Counted from the stretch's first letter, positions 1 to 9,284 are shown. The stretch: DNA of 64,000 nt from Gemmatimonas aurantiaca T-27 (GCF_000010305.1 NC_012489.1:1364001-1428000), one strand, 5' to 3'. Program-made: numbers and translations. The notes: generated from the letters alone by a model not told the origin.

Positions 1-740
1 GCCGAGTCGCCGACATTGATGCGCGCCACGTCGGTTTCGTCGACCTTCACCTTGGTCTCGAGCACGGCCATGTCGGAGATCGTCAGCAGGGTCGCCGCGT
101 CCTTGTTCAGCGTGCCCATGATCGCCGTTTCGCCTTCTTCCACGTTCAGGCGGGTGATCTTGCCGCTCATCGGCGCCACGATCGTGGTGCGGTTGAGGGC
201 CTGACGCGCGTCACGCACCGACGCCACGGCCTGCTCGACCGAGTAGTCGGCCGCTTCGGCGAGTGCCTTGTTCACTTCCATCTGCGTCTTGAGCTGCTCG
301 ATCTGTTCGACGCTCACCAGCGTGGGCGTGGACTGCTGGATCTTGAGCGAACGCTCGTAGTTGCGCTCGGCCTGGATCAGATTGGCGCGCGCCTGCGCCG
401 CCTGCGCCTTGGCCGACGCCTGTCCGGCTTCGGACCGCTGCAAGGCCGCCGTGGGCTGCTCCGGATCGATCTGCAGCAGGAACTGTCCCTTCTTCACGAT
501 GTCGCCTTCCTTCACGGACAGGCGCACGATCTTGCCGGTCACGTCAGCCGAGACGTTGACCATGGTGCGGGGCTGGATCTGTCCGCTGGCGGTCACCGAC
601 GCCACGAGATCCCGCGCTTCCACCGCCTCGGTGCGCACTTCGACCGGCTTGGTGGTGTTCTTCTTGGCGGCGACAAAGGCCAGGGCGGCCACAGCGACGA
701 CGACAGCACCGCCGATGCCGTACTTCACGGTCTTGGTCAT
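1..740 (-). CDS. Efflux periplasmic adaptor (HlyD/MacA-type membrane fusion protein), 3' end cut off
   Basis: My own translation from the ATG complementary to 738-740 gives 246 residues and runs off the window at base 1. It opens with MTKTVKYGIGG and a single hydrophobic segment (about residues 10-26), as expected for an inner-membrane-anchored adaptor. Then come a beta-barrel/lipoyl half (KEGDIVKKGQFLLQIDPEQP), an Ala/Gln-rich alpha-helical hairpin (about 85-165) and the second lipoyl half (TTIVAPMSGKITRLNVEEGE). Members of this family bridge an inner-membrane ABC or RND pump to a TolC channel. Here the TolC gene lies 12 bp upstream on the same strand, so the two are probably one transcript, with the pump gene expected beyond the window edge. 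The sequence resembles MacA more than AcrA, but without the C-terminus and the pump gene I cannot choose between them. Confidence 0.9.
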   Translation of the reverse strand, partial: MTKTVKYGIGGAVVVAVAALAFVAAKKNTTKPVEVRTEAVEARDLVASVTASGQIQPRTMVNVSADVTGKIVRLSVKEGDIVKKGQFLLQIDPEQPTAALQRSEAGQASAKAQAAQARANLIQAERNYERSLKIQQSTPTLVSVEQIEQLKTQMEVNKALAEAADYSVEQAVASVRDARQALNRTTIVAPMSGKITRLNVEEGETAIMGTLNKDAATLLTISDMAVLETKVKVDETDVARINVGDS

Positions 741-752
741 GAATGATCTCAG

Positions 753-2270
753 TTAGCGAAGGGGGCGACCGACGGCGTTCTCGAGTGCCGCGAAGGCCCG
801 TTGCACGTCGTAAATGGCGGTGATGCGATCCGTGGCAGCGCGCTCGTAGTCACCACGCGCCTGCACGAGGTCCACGATGCTGATCGCGCCGACGCGATAG
901 CGTTCCTGGGCCAGTTCGAGCGCCGTGCGCGCGCTGCGCACGTTCTCTTCCTGCATGGTGACCGTCTGCTGCGCGGTATTGAGCTGCAGATAGGCCGCCG
1001 TGACGTCCGACGAGATGCGCAGTTCCTGATTGCGCACTTCGATCTGGGCGTTACGCTGATTCACGCTCGCCTGTTCGATCTGCTGCTCGCGGCGGAAACC
1101 GTTGAAGATCGGCAGAGAAAACGTCGCGCTCAGGCCGTACGGGTTGCGCGTGAAATCGAGGGGATACTTGCCCTGCGAATCCCGAATCGCCTGTTCGTCG
1201 GCCGGTGTGAAGGCCATGCCCTGACACTGCGTGAGCCGGTTGTCGAGATTCAGGCGGGCCCGGACTTCTTCCGTGCGAATGCAGGAGGCCTGCGACGACA
1301 GCACACCAGCCAGTCCCTGTTGGATGAGGGCGTTGGTGTTGGTGTAGCGGTTGGTGAAGCCCGAGATGTTGGCCGACAGCGCCAGCGTCGGGATGTACCC
1401 GCTGCGGGCGGACGCGATCGAACGCCGCGCACTTTCCTGGCGCGTCCGTGCGGCATCGAGCGTGGGGTTGTCGCTGCGTGCGCTGGCGAGCACCGACTGC
1501 AGATCGAGCGTCGGCGTGGGAGCCAGGGCGGTGTCGAGTCGGGTCTCCAGCACCGGCGGCAAGCCGATCTGCTGATAGAGACGCACGATTTCGATGGCGG
1601 CCTGATTGCGTGCATTGAGCGCGGCCACGCGCTGCTGTCCGTGCGTGACCTCGGCCCGCTGCACATCGAGCTGCGTGCCGGAGCCCACCTGCAGGCGCGC
1701 CTGGGCCAACTGCAACTGCGCCGACGTGGTGGTCAGCAACGTGTCCTGTAGCTGCGCGCGTGCCTGCTGCTGCAGCGCCGCCATGTACTGCACCGTCACG
1801 TCGTTGCGCACCCGCTGTTCGGCGGCCTGGATGTCCGACTCGGTCGCGTCCTGGTTGGCCTTGACCGCCCGGCGGTCATTGAGCGCCGCCATGGACAGGT
1901 TCAGGCTCGCACCGGCGGAGACGTCGGTGGACAACTGATCGTTGGTCGAACCGAACCCCTGACCCTGGAAGAACGTCTGACGGCCTTCGCGATAGCTGCC
2001 GCCCAACGACGTGTTCACGGAAGGCAGGAACGCGCCGTTCGCGGCACGCACATTGGCCGCCGCGATGCGCCGTGAATTCAGGGACGTCTGCAGCGTCGGG
2101 TTGTTGCGACGGGCCAGAGCCAGAGCGTCCGACAAGGTCAGAATCGCACCGGCAGCCGGAGCGGCGGGTGCAGCCTGCGCTGCGGCCACCGAGGGCACCA
2201 CTGGGCCGAGAAGGCCAGCGGCCAGCGCGACCGTCCTGAAGAGCACGTGAGATTTCACGGAAATCGTCAT
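753..2270 (-). CDS. TolC-family outer membrane efflux channel
   Basis: 505 aa. An N-terminal signal peptide (hydrophobic stretch about residues 11-30, cleavage after AAAQA) is followed by two outer-membrane-efflux repeats rich in Ala, Gln and Arg, with the family's long helices. Landmarks are LSDALALARRNNPTLQ at the start of repeat 1 and NPTLDAARTRQESARRSI in repeat 2. An NPYGLSATFSLPIFNGF-type segment marks the barrel strand before the last coiled region. Family members form trimeric outer-membrane/periplasmic tunnels for type I secretion or efflux. The length fits TolC (about 450-500 aa). It is the first gene of an operon with the adaptor at 1-740. The start at 2270 has no clear Shine-Dalgarno sequence, and the upstream DNA is C-rich on the coding strand. 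The substrate cannot be inferred. Confidence 0.93.
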   Translation of the reverse strand: MTISVKSHVLFRTVALAAGLLGPVVPSVAAAQAAPAAPAAGAILTLSDALALARRNNPTLQTSLNSRRIAAANVRAANGAFLPSVNTSLGGSYREGRQTFFQGQGFGSTNDQLSTDVSAGASLNLSMAALNDRRAVKANQDATESDIQAAEQRVRNDVTVQYMAALQQQARAQLQDTLLTTTSAQLQLAQARLQVGSGTQLDVQRAEVTHGQQRVAALNARNQAAIEIVRLYQQIGLPPVLETRLDTALAPTPTLDLQSVLASARSDNPTLDAARTRQESARRSIASARSGYIPTLALSANISGFTNRYTNTNALIQQGLAGVLSSQASCIRTEEVRARLNLDNRLTQCQGMAFTPADEQAIRDSQGKYPLDFTRNPYGLSATFSLPIFNGFRREQQIEQASVNQRNAQIEVRNQELRISSDVTAAYLQLNTAQQTVTMQEENVRSARTALELAQERYRVGAISIVDLVQARGDYERAATDRITAIYDVQRAFAALENAVGRPLR

Positions 2271-2369
2271 GGGACAAGCTGGGGGAGGGGAATGGACAGG
2301 GGGGCCTACGCCCCTCTCCAGTCGATTGTTTCAGGTGCGATCGATCAATGTTCGCATCGGGTTGGCGCG

Positions 2370-3173
2370 CTACCGTGGCACGTCGTCGCGCCGGGCATCC
2401 AGTCCACGGGCTGGAATGGAAATCCGCAGCAGATGCCCGTCGGGATCGGCCCACACCAGGCGGACTTCGCTGGAGGCCGTGACCACCCGCCACCGTTGGG
2501 CCATACGTCGCCCACCGGCAATGGTCACCGTGTCGGCAATGGATTCGAGCACGATGTGCACCGCCCCCTGACTGTTGGCCGCCGGGGTCAGGCTGGGTCG
2601 TGTCACCCCGTCACCTGGCATCCGCAGGGGCTGGCGGACAAACAGGGCATGTTGAATCAGACCGTCTTCTTCCACCACGACGGCGCCCGGGCGCAGCAGG
2701 TACTCACGTGCCGCCTCGCCCGTCAGGCTGCGGGCCAACGTGGTGAATCGGCCGCGCACCCGCTGCCCGCCGAGGCGGAGCGTCTGTTCCGTGCCCTGTC
2801 GCTCCTCCAGGGTGTACCGCATGGGGGTGCCTGCAGAATCCGCCTCCAGCCGCATGGCCGTGCGCCGATCACCCGTCGCCGACTCGGCGCGCAGCTCAAG
2901 GGCCGTGCCGTCCGCTCCCTTGAGCTGGTGGACGGAGAACTGCTCGCGTCCGACCCGCTGGCCACGCACCACAATGGTGAAGCTGCCCTCGTCGAGGCGC
3001 TGGGGCAGCGCACTGGTGGGCGGACTCGTGGACGCAGTGGCCTGCGCCTGCACCGCGGCGGCCGGCACGACCGAGGCGATCACCGCGAGGGCCGCAGCCC
3101 GGGTCCGGAGCGCGCGGGGGCGCGAAACGGGCAGGAACCGGGGGCGCAGGGCGGGGATGCGCGGAAAGGGCAT
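2370..3173 (-). CDS. Secreted protein of unknown function
   Basis: 267 aa from the ATG at 3173. The reading frame is open further upstream to 3290, but that extension would overlap the divergent kinase gene. The 3173 ATG also has a TATCTT box exactly 6 nt in front of it (3180-3185), so it is the better start. The N-terminus has an Arg-rich head, a hydrophobic stretch and an AVQAQA cleavage site, so the protein is probably exported. The mature part starts with SFTIVVRGQRVGREQFSVHQ and looks like a beta-rich single-domain protein with no membrane segment and no recognisable catalytic motif. I do not recognise the family. It is divergent from the histidine kinase and 99 bp upstream of the efflux operon on the same strand, so it could share a transcript with tolC. 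Confidence 0.7.
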   Translation of the reverse strand: MPFPRIPALRPRFLPVSRPRALRTRAAALAVIASVVPAAAVQAQATASTSPPTSALPQRLDEGSFTIVVRGQRVGREQFSVHQLKGADGTALELRAESATGDRRTAMRLEADSAGTPMRYTLEERQGTEQTLRLGGQRVRGRFTTLARSLTGEAAREYLLRPGAVVVEEDGLIQHALFVRQPLRMPGDGVTRPSLTPAANSQGAVHIVLESIADTVTIAGGRRMAQRWRVVTASSEVRLVWADPDGHLLRISIPARGLDARRDDVPR

Positions 3174-3179
3174 CCATGA

Positions 3180-3185
3180 AAGATA
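3180..3185 (-). promoter_or_regulatory. Candidate leaderless -10 box for the gene at 2370-3173
   Basis: TATCTT on the minus strand, with exactly 6 nt between it and the ATG at 3173 and no Shine-Dalgarno sequence. This spacing fits transcription starting at the start codon. No -35 hexamer is obvious. Confidence 0.4.
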
Positions 3186-3252
3186 ATCAGCGGACAGCCT
3201 CGGCTCCGGTGGCAGAGTTTGGGCCCCCTTCGCCCTGTGGGTGACTCCGGGG

Positions 3253-3258
3253 TATTGT
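3253..3258 (+). promoter_or_regulatory. Candidate leaderless -10 box for the NtrY-like kinase
   Basis: TATTGT, with exactly 6 nt (GGGGCA) before the ATG at 3265. It is one of several identically spaced TAtnnT boxes in the window and lies opposite the box serving the divergent gene at 2370-3173. Confidence 0.4.
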
Positions 3259-3264
3259 GGGGCA

Positions 3265-6200
3265 ATGCGCCCCAGACTCCCCGTTGCCACACCATCCGAT
3301 CGCTGGCCCGTCGCCTGGGTGTCGGCGTCGGCCGGGGCATTGGTCGCGCTCGCCTATTGGCAGCAGGATCCGGGCTGGCTGCGCCTCGCCGCCGCCGTGG
3401 CGGTGACCGCGTGGGCGGCTTGGTTGGTACCCACCGTCCGGCAGCCGCGCACGGTGGCGGTGCTCAGTGTCGCCGCCATTGCCACGGGCCTCCTGATCGC
3501 GTCCAGCGACACGGCCACGCTGGTGGCCTTGCGCAGCAATTGGGCCGGCTGGTCGGCGGCCGAACGGGAGTCGCGCGCGCAGCGGGTTGCCGCCAGCGTT
3601 ACGGATGTGGCGGGGGTACTGCGCGACCTCACGCGACAACTGGCCGCCGATTCGACACTGATGGCCGAAGTGTCGACGGGACGGATTCGCTCGTTGAGTG
3701 CTCCGCTGCCACGCGGAGTGGAATCGGCACTATTGGTCTATCACCGGGGGGATCTGGTGGCCCGGGCCGGGCAGGCGCATACGGAGTTTCCGGCCTCCGA
3801 TGTGCCGGGCGTGCGTCTGATCGATGGAGCATTCCACACATCGCTGGTGGCCCGCGATCGCTCGCCCGATGGACAGATGGAAGTGGTGGCCCTGGCTCTG
3901 GTGTCTTCGGCACCTCCAGCGGATCGTTTCGCCCGTCCGCTGCTGCAGACACTGCCCGGTGGCTTCGATGTAGCGCATACCGTCGTGGAGTCGCCGGACA
4001 GCGTGCATGTCGAGCTGGGTACCACCGTCGTCGTGGTGCCTGATGGCGCGCGTCGATTGGCCCGGGTGCGCGCCACCACGTTCACCGAAGGTGAGACGCG
4101 GTTGCGCTTCGAGCAGCGCGCGCGCATGCGCACGAGTGTGGCACTGGCGATTGCGATGGTCGGGATCCTGGTGGTGGCCTGGCGTCGACCGGCTGGCACG
4201 CCGGAGCGGATGGCGGCGGCGATTGCCGTGTTGGCGGGTGTATCGATGGCCCCGCTGACGGGGTTGTCCAACGTGTCTCCGTTGTTCGACCCGGCGAGTT
4301 ATTTCGCACCCATGGGTGGCTCGCTCACGGCGACCATTGCGGCACTGCTGATCACGGCGGCGCTGGTGCTCGCGGTGCTGCTGTTTGCGCTCCGCACACG
4401 CGACGGTCGCTATTCCCGTCTGCTCTCGGGTGGGTTGGTGATCGCGCTGGCCTTTGGGGGGCCATTCCTGCTGCGCGATCTGGCCCGTGGTATTGCCCTG
4501 CCGGCGGCCGGCGCCGGATTTGGTCTCTGGGTGTCGTGGCAGCTCGCCCTCGCGCTGGTGGGGGCGGCGATTCTGCTGGCTGGTGCATCCGCCGGGCGTG
4601 CGGTGCTGGGGGGGCGGCGCGGACTGCCGCCGGTGGTGACCCTCCTGATCGCCGCCATCGCGGGTGGTCTGGCGCCTGCGCTGTGGGAAGCGCCAGGCAC
4701 ATGGCCGGCGTGGTATCCGGCGCTCTGGATCCTGGCCATTGTGACGTTGGCGCTCACGCGTCGCGGTCTGTCGCAGATCATGGCCGCGGCCGTGGTGGCC
4801 GGGGCCGGAGCCGCTACGCTGACCTGGGGCGCCACGGTGCGTGCGCGACTGGCGCTGGCCCAGCACGATCTCGAACGCCTGGCGGTGGTGGACGACAATG
4901 CGTTGCGCCTGCTGGAGCGTTTTGCCACGACGCTGCGTGACGAGACCCGCCCCGTGCAGCGCAGTGACGCGCTGCTGCGCCGCTATGCCGCCAGCGAACT
5001 CGCGTTGGCCGGCTATCCGGCCCGACTGGCGCGGTGGAGTGCCGAACACCCGGACAGCGCGGTGTCGGTCCTCGAACTGGCGCCGGTCAATGACACGTTG
5101 GGCGCGCAGGCGTATCTCGCCCAGTTGGCACGTCAGAGTGGGGCATTGGAGCTGCGTTTTGTGGACGACGGACCCACCACGCTGCTCATGGCGGCCGTAC
5201 CGGCTATCGATGGCACCGTCACGACCATCGCGGTGCCACCACGCACCCGTCTCCTGCCCACCGATCCATTCGCCGCCTATACCGGTGTCACCGGATCCCG
5301 TGGCAGTGCGCCGCCGTATCGTCTCGAATTTTCCGGTGTGACGGCAGGCGACAGTGTGCCACGGGCGCTCAGTTGGCGACGACGGGGGGAAGCCATGCAT
5401 GGCGATGGCGTGGCCGGTGGGGCATCCGGTGTGCGCGGCGTGCATGTGGAGGTGGACCTGCGTGGGCTCGATGCCTTGGTGCCGCGTGGGGCGCTGCTCG
5501 TGTTGCTCGATGTGGGTGTGGTGATGCTGCTGTGGTCGGCCACGGCATTGGCGGATGGCGCGCTCGGTCGGTGGTTGCGGGTGCGCCGCGTGCGCTGGTC
5601 CCGCTCGTATCGGGTGCGACTCTCAGGCGCTCTGCTGATGTTCTTCATCGCGCCCGCGGCCATCTTCGCCCTGTGGGCTTGGTATCGATTGCAGGATGAC
5701 GACCGGGCCGCCCGTGAGCTCCTGCTGCGCGAGACGCTGCGTGTCGCGTCGACCGAACAGGAACAACGCATGCTGGGCACGGCCCCTTCGAGTACCGGTG
5801 CCCCGTTGTTCCTCTATCATCGCGGGATGCTCACTACGGCCAGCGATTCTCTGCTCGACGCGCTGGCGCCGCTCGGCCGACTGTCGCCGGTCACCTTCGT
5901 GGACGATGCGGCTGCCAGTGAAGAAGTGTTCACGACACGCCGGATTGCCGCCGGTCCGATCAGTGCATTGGTTGGCTATCGTCGCCTGGGCCGCAGTGAC
6001 GATGCCGCACGCGCCGAATCGATGCTGGCCACACCGGCACGCGGTGATGAATTTGCACTCGACGCACGGCGTGAAGACCTGGGTGTGCTGGTGCTGTTCG
6101 CCACGATGCTGGGCGCGCTGGCGGCCGTGTGGTCGAGCGGCATTGCGGCGCGCGCGCTGGCGCGACCGGTGGGTGTGTTGCGGGAAGCGGCACTGGCCGT

Positions 6201-7434
6201 GGCGGCGGGCCGCGATGCACCCATGCTGGGCGCAGCACCGGCCACCGAGTTTGCCCCGGTGTATCGGGCCTTCGGACGCATGGCAGAAGATCTCGCGACG
6301 AGTCGCGCCGCACTCGAGGCCGCGCAACAACGCACCGCGGCCGTGTTGCAGCACGTGGCTTCCGGTGTGCTCGCCATTGTCGCGAACGGCGACATCATCC
6401 TCGCCAATCCGCGCGCTGAAGCGATGCTGGGCGTGGCCTTGCCCGCCGGACGGGCCTCGTTGTGGCAATTGCCGCGCCTCTTCGATGATCTCGTGGCACG
6501 AGCCCGTCGTTTTCTGGCCAGCGACGCAGAAGAAGACGCCTTCGACCTTGCGCTTCCGGCGCGCCAATTGCGTGCGCGTCTGACCCGCCTGCCCACCGGT
6601 GCTGTGCTCACGCTCGACGACGTGACCGAACTCGCGTCCGCACAGCGCGTGCTGGCCTGGGGCGAGATGGCCCGACAGATCGCGCACGAGATCAAGAACC
6701 CGCTCACGCCGATCCGTCTCGGCGTGCAGCATCTGCGTCGTGCGTTCCGCGACGGACGCAGTGACTTCGGACAGATTCTCGATACGAACGTCGGGCGTGT
6801 GCTGGCGGAGATCGATCATCTCGACGAGATCGCGCGCGCGTTCAGCAAGTACGGTACGGCGCCCGAAGACCGCATGCCGGCCGTGTCGGTGGACGTGGTG
6901 GAGGTGGTGCACGATGTCATCGCACTCGAACAGTTGGGTGATGAAGAGCGTCGTGACACCGTGCACTGGCTGGTGGAGCGTGACACCACACTGGCAGAGG
7001 GCGACACGGTGGCCTTTGCGCTGCGTGACGAGTTGCGCGAGGTGATGATCAACCTGCTCGAAAATGCCCGCCTGGCAGGGGCCCGCACTGTCACCGTGCG
7101 GGTGTCGCCGGCATCCGCGCCAGGGGGGTACGACCACGAGACACCACACCTCCCGCGCCTTGCCGATGAGCGCAGTCACGGGCTGGCTATCGAGGTGACC
7201 GACGATGGTGTCGGCATCGCCCCGGAGACCCTGCCGCGGGTGTTCGAACCGCACTTCTCGACGCGTACCAGCGGGAGTGGCCTGGGGCTCGCCATCAGCC
7301 GCCGACTGATCGAAGGGTGGGGCGGAGCGATTGGTCTGACCAGCGAACCGGGTGTGGGAACCGCTGTTCGCATCGTCCTGCGCCGCGCGCCCGAAGGCGC
7401 TGAGGCGGGACGCACGCTTCCGCGTTACTCTTGA
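3265..7434 (+). CDS. Very large NtrY-like multi-TM sensor histidine kinase
   Basis: 1389 aa from ATG 3265; a GTG at 3241 is also in frame but less likely. Layout: N-terminal TM helices (about 15-85); a first extracytoplasmic region (about 90-285); a block of about eight TM helices (290-545); a second extracytoplasmic region (545-740); TM helices near 750 and 805; a third extracytoplasmic loop (815-940); a final TM near 950; HAMP; a PAS-like domain (about 1030-1110, VLQHVASGVLAIVANGDII); HisKA; and HATPase. The phospho-acceptor is His1141 in IAHEIKNPLTP, followed by an N box (NLLENARLAGA), G1 (DDGVGIAP) and G2 (SGSGLGLAISRRL). HAMP-PAS-HisKA with IAHEIKNPLTPIRL is the NtrY pattern, but NtrY proteins are about 700-770 aa, so the three extracytoplasmic sections are a large elaboration. 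Its end overlaps the Ser/Thr kinase gene by 4 nt, and no response regulator is adjacent. The NtrX-like activator at 26021 is the nearest plausible partner (inference). Confidence 0.88.
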   Translation: MRPRLPVATPSDRWPVAWVSASAGALVALAYWQQDPGWLRLAAAVAVTAWAAWLVPTVRQPRTVAVLSVAAIATGLLIASSDTATLVALRSNWAGWSAAERESRAQRVAASVTDVAGVLRDLTRQLAADSTLMAEVSTGRIRSLSAPLPRGVESALLVYHRGDLVARAGQAHTEFPASDVPGVRLIDGAFHTSLVARDRSPDGQMEVVALALVSSAPPADRFARPLLQTLPGGFDVAHTVVESPDSVHVELGTTVVVVPDGARRLARVRATTFTEGETRLRFEQRARMRTSVALAIAMVGILVVAWRRPAGTPERMAAAIAVLAGVSMAPLTGLSNVSPLFDPASYFAPMGGSLTATIAALLITAALVLAVLLFALRTRDGRYSRLLSGGLVIALAFGGPFLLRDLARGIALPAAGAGFGLWVSWQLALALVGAAILLAGASAGRAVLGGRRGLPPVVTLLIAAIAGGLAPALWEAPGTWPAWYPALWILAIVTLALTRRGLSQIMAAAVVAGAGAATLTWGATVRARLALAQHDLERLAVVDDNALRLLERFATTLRDETRPVQRSDALLRRYAASELALAGYPARLARWSAEHPDSAVSVLELAPVNDTLGAQAYLAQLARQSGALELRFVDDGPTTLLMAAVPAIDGTVTTIAVPPRTRLLPTDPFAAYTGVTGSRGSAPPYRLEFSGVTAGDSVPRALSWRRRGEAMHGDGVAGGASGVRGVHVEVDLRGLDALVPRGALLVLLDVGVVMLLWSATALADGALGRWLRVRRVRWSRSYRVRLSGALLMFFIAPAAIFALWAWYRLQDDDRAARELLLRETLRVASTEQEQRMLGTAPSSTGAPLFLYHRGMLTTASDSLLDALAPLGRLSPVTFVDDAAASEEVFTTRRIAAGPISALVGYRRLGRSDDAARAESMLATPARGDEFALDARREDLGVLVLFATMLGALAAVWSSGIAARALARPVGVLREAALAVAAGRDAPMLGAAPATEFAPVYRAFGRMAEDLATSRAALEAAQQRTAAVLQHVASGVLAIVANGDIILANPRAEAMLGVALPAGRASLWQLPRLFDDLVARARRFLASDAEEDAFDLALPARQLRARLTRLPTGAVLTLDDVTELASAQRVLAWGEMARQIAHEIKNPLTPIRLGVQHLRRAFRDGRSDFGQILDTNVGRVLAEIDHLDEIARAFSKYGTAPEDRMPAVSVDVVEVVHDVIALEQLGDEERRDTVHWLVERDTTLAEGDTVAFALRDELREVMINLLENARLAGARTVTVRVSPASAPGGYDHETPHLPRLADERSHGLAIEVTDDGVGIAPETLPRVFEPHFSTRTSGSGLGLAISRRLIEGWGGAIGLTSEPGVGTAVRIVLRRAPEGAEAGRTLPRYS

Positions 7435-9218
7435 GCATGACCCGGACATCACCCCTCCCTGACCATGCATCTACGCCGTGTCCGCCACCGCATTTGACGT
7501 CGTGGACATTGCCGCCGGGGTGGTCGTGGGGTGACGAAGGGGTGCAGCGCGAGCACCGTCACTATCAGGAAGTGGTGGACGCGCTGGGACGCTCGCTGTC
7601 ACTGGTCAGTGCGCTCGATCCGGAACACAGCGAGTGGCTCAAGTACGAAGCGCGCGCGCTCGCGCACCGGAACCATCCGTCCATCCCCACGACGTATCAC
7701 TACTGGGCGTCCTATGACGAAAGTCGGCGCGGCCCCGGGTATCTGCGTCGCTGGATCGGTGGAGAAACGGTCTATTCCCGGGTGTCGCGTCTCGGCACCG
7801 AGACCATTCCCTTCGCGTTCCAGGTTTTTCGCGAAGCTGCGAGCGCTTTGGCGTACCTGCACGACACGGCCGCCGCGCACGGTGCCGTGTCGCCCAGCAC
7901 GGTATGGCTCACACCCGGCGGTCGTCTCTGGTTGTTGGGATGGGAGTGGGTGTTGCCCAAAGAGCAGCGTCCCGCGGGCCTGATTCCCGATCCCCAGTTC
8001 ACCCCGTGGGCACCGGAGTGGGAGCCGGGTGAATGGCGCCCGACCGCATTGTCCGATCAGTGGCAGTTGGCCGCGATGATGTTTCTCATCGTCACGGGTG
8101 AAACGGCCCCGGAACGGAACGCGCCGCCGCTGTCGCTGCTGCGCCCCGATTGTCCGCAGGCGCTGGCCAATGTGCTCGAACGTGCGTTGTCGGCCGATCC
8201 CGCACATCGTTATCCGAGTATCGCGACGATGTTGCGTGAACTCGATCGCCATGTGTCGGTGCGTCCGGTCATCATCGGGCCGGAAGACGACGAACTGCCG
8301 AAAGAGTTCGATTCGCCGGAAACGCGTCTGCGCTGGGTCACGGCCGACGACTACGAAATCCTCTCGCCACTCGGCAAGGGTATGTTCGGCAGTGTCTGGC
8401 GCGCGCGCGATCTGTCCTTGTCGCGCGAAGTGGCCATCAAGGTGCTGCATCCGCACATCGCCAAAGATGATGTGGCCGTGGCGCGTTTCCGTCGCGAAGC
8501 CCGGCTGGCGGCTGGTCTGGCGCATGCGGCCATTGTGCCGATCTACGACAGCGACAGTCGCGGCGGTGTGGTGTGGTACACGATGGAGCTGGCCGAAGGC
8601 GGCTCGGTGGCAAATCTCGTGTCCCGCAGTGGTCCGCGTCCCTTCGAGGAGATCGCACCGCAGGTGGACGAAGTGCTCGAGGCACTCCATGCTGCGCATA
8701 CCAGTGGCATCATCCACCGCGACCTCAAGCCGGAAAACATCCTCATCGATCGCTATCGTCGTTGGCGCATCGGTGACTTTGGTATCGCGTACGCCTTGGG
8801 TGACGAGAAGGCGGGCACCTCCGGCACGCCGTCCTTTGCCGCACCCGAACAGTTGCTGGGAGAATCGCAGGGACCGGCGACGGACTGTTATGCGCTGGCC
8901 AGCATCGTGTTCTTCGTACTCACCGGCCGTCCGCCGTTTGGTGATGGACCGGCAGAAACAGTGCTGGCACATCAGCTCTCCGATGATCTGCCGGCGCAGT
9001 TGCGCGAAGAAGGATTCCCCGAGGAGCTGGGCTCATGGCTCGTGCGTGGGCTCGCCCAGCGTGTGGAAGACCGTTTCGAAGACGCCGAGGAGATGCGGGC
9101 GGCGTGGCGTCAGGTGGTGCGCAGCATGCGTCGGGCGGGCGATCAGCGCCCGTGGTGGCGCCGTTTGCTGGAAGGCAGTCACGACGACGAAGAGCGCGAG
9201 TCCGGGCAGGATTGGTAA
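7431..9218 (+). CDS. Tandem pseudokinase-Ser/Thr protein kinase
   Basis: 595 aa from TTG 7431, which overlaps the upstream stop as TTGA; ATG 7437 is an alternative giving 593 aa. The C-terminal half (about 308-570) is a complete Hanks-type kinase, with Gly loop LGKGMFGSVWRA, Lys337 in VAIKVLH, Asp431 in IIHRDLKPENIL, Asp449 of DFG, and an APEQLLG motif. The N-terminal half (about 25-275) also follows a kinase fold: it has a YLHDTAAAHGAVSPSTVWL segment at the catalytic-loop position and a DQWQLAAMMFLIVTG helix F. However, HRDLKP is HGAVSP (starting at His150) and DFG is replaced by LGW, so it should be catalytically dead. There is no transmembrane or PASTA segment and the tail is charged, so it is cytoplasmic. 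Coupling to the histidine kinase suggests a joint signalling module. The pseudokinase reading is mine, from motif positions. Confidence 0.88.
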   Translation: MSMTRTSPLPDHASTPCPPPHLTSWTLPPGWSWGDEGVQREHRHYQEVVDALGRSLSLVSALDPEHSEWLKYEARALAHRNHPSIPTTYHYWASYDESRRGPGYLRRWIGGETVYSRVSRLGTETIPFAFQVFREAASALAYLHDTAAAHGAVSPSTVWLTPGGRLWLLGWEWVLPKEQRPAGLIPDPQFTPWAPEWEPGEWRPTALSDQWQLAAMMFLIVTGETAPERNAPPLSLLRPDCPQALANVLERALSADPAHRYPSIATMLRELDRHVSVRPVIIGPEDDELPKEFDSPETRLRWVTADDYEILSPLGKGMFGSVWRARDLSLSREVAIKVLHPHIAKDDVAVARFRREARLAAGLAHAAIVPIYDSDSRGGVVWYTMELAEGGSVANLVSRSGPRPFEEIAPQVDEVLEALHAAHTSGIIHRDLKPENILIDRYRRWRIGDFGIAYALGDEKAGTSGTPSFAAPEQLLGESQGPATDCYALASIVFFVLTGRPPFGDGPAETVLAHQLSDDLPAQLREEGFPEELGSWLVRGLAQRVEDRFEDAEEMRAAWRQVVRSMRRAGDQRPWWRRLLEGSHDDEERESGQDW

Positions 9219-9248
9219 GAAGAGCTGCGGGCCTTTCTCACGGACGCC

Positions 9249-9284
9249 ATCGCGCCCACGAGGACGATTCCCCGTGGGCGCGAT
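9249..9284. terminator. Strong hairpin between convergent kinase and diguanylate cyclase genes
   Basis: A perfect 12-bp inverted repeat (ATCGCGCCCACG / CGTGGGCGCGAT) with a 12-nt loop lies 30 bp after the kinase stop and 51 bp after the convergent GGDEF gene's stop. There is no T tract on either side, so it is a probable but not classical terminator. Confidence 0.55.

Noticed and set aside
801-1751. Long plus-strand reading frame across tolC
   Set aside because: It runs antisense to a clear TolC gene and its protein is Arg/His-rich without any domain; long antisense frames are common in GC-rich DNA.
3730-5445. 571-codon minus-strand frame across the histidine kinase
   Set aside because: It is antisense to the kinase; the composition is dominated by Arg, His and Gln and no family features are seen.
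5623-7470. 615-codon minus-strand frame across the histidine kinase
   Set aside because: It is antisense to conserved kinase motifs, has no recognisable domain and shows shadow-type composition rich in Arg, His and Gln.
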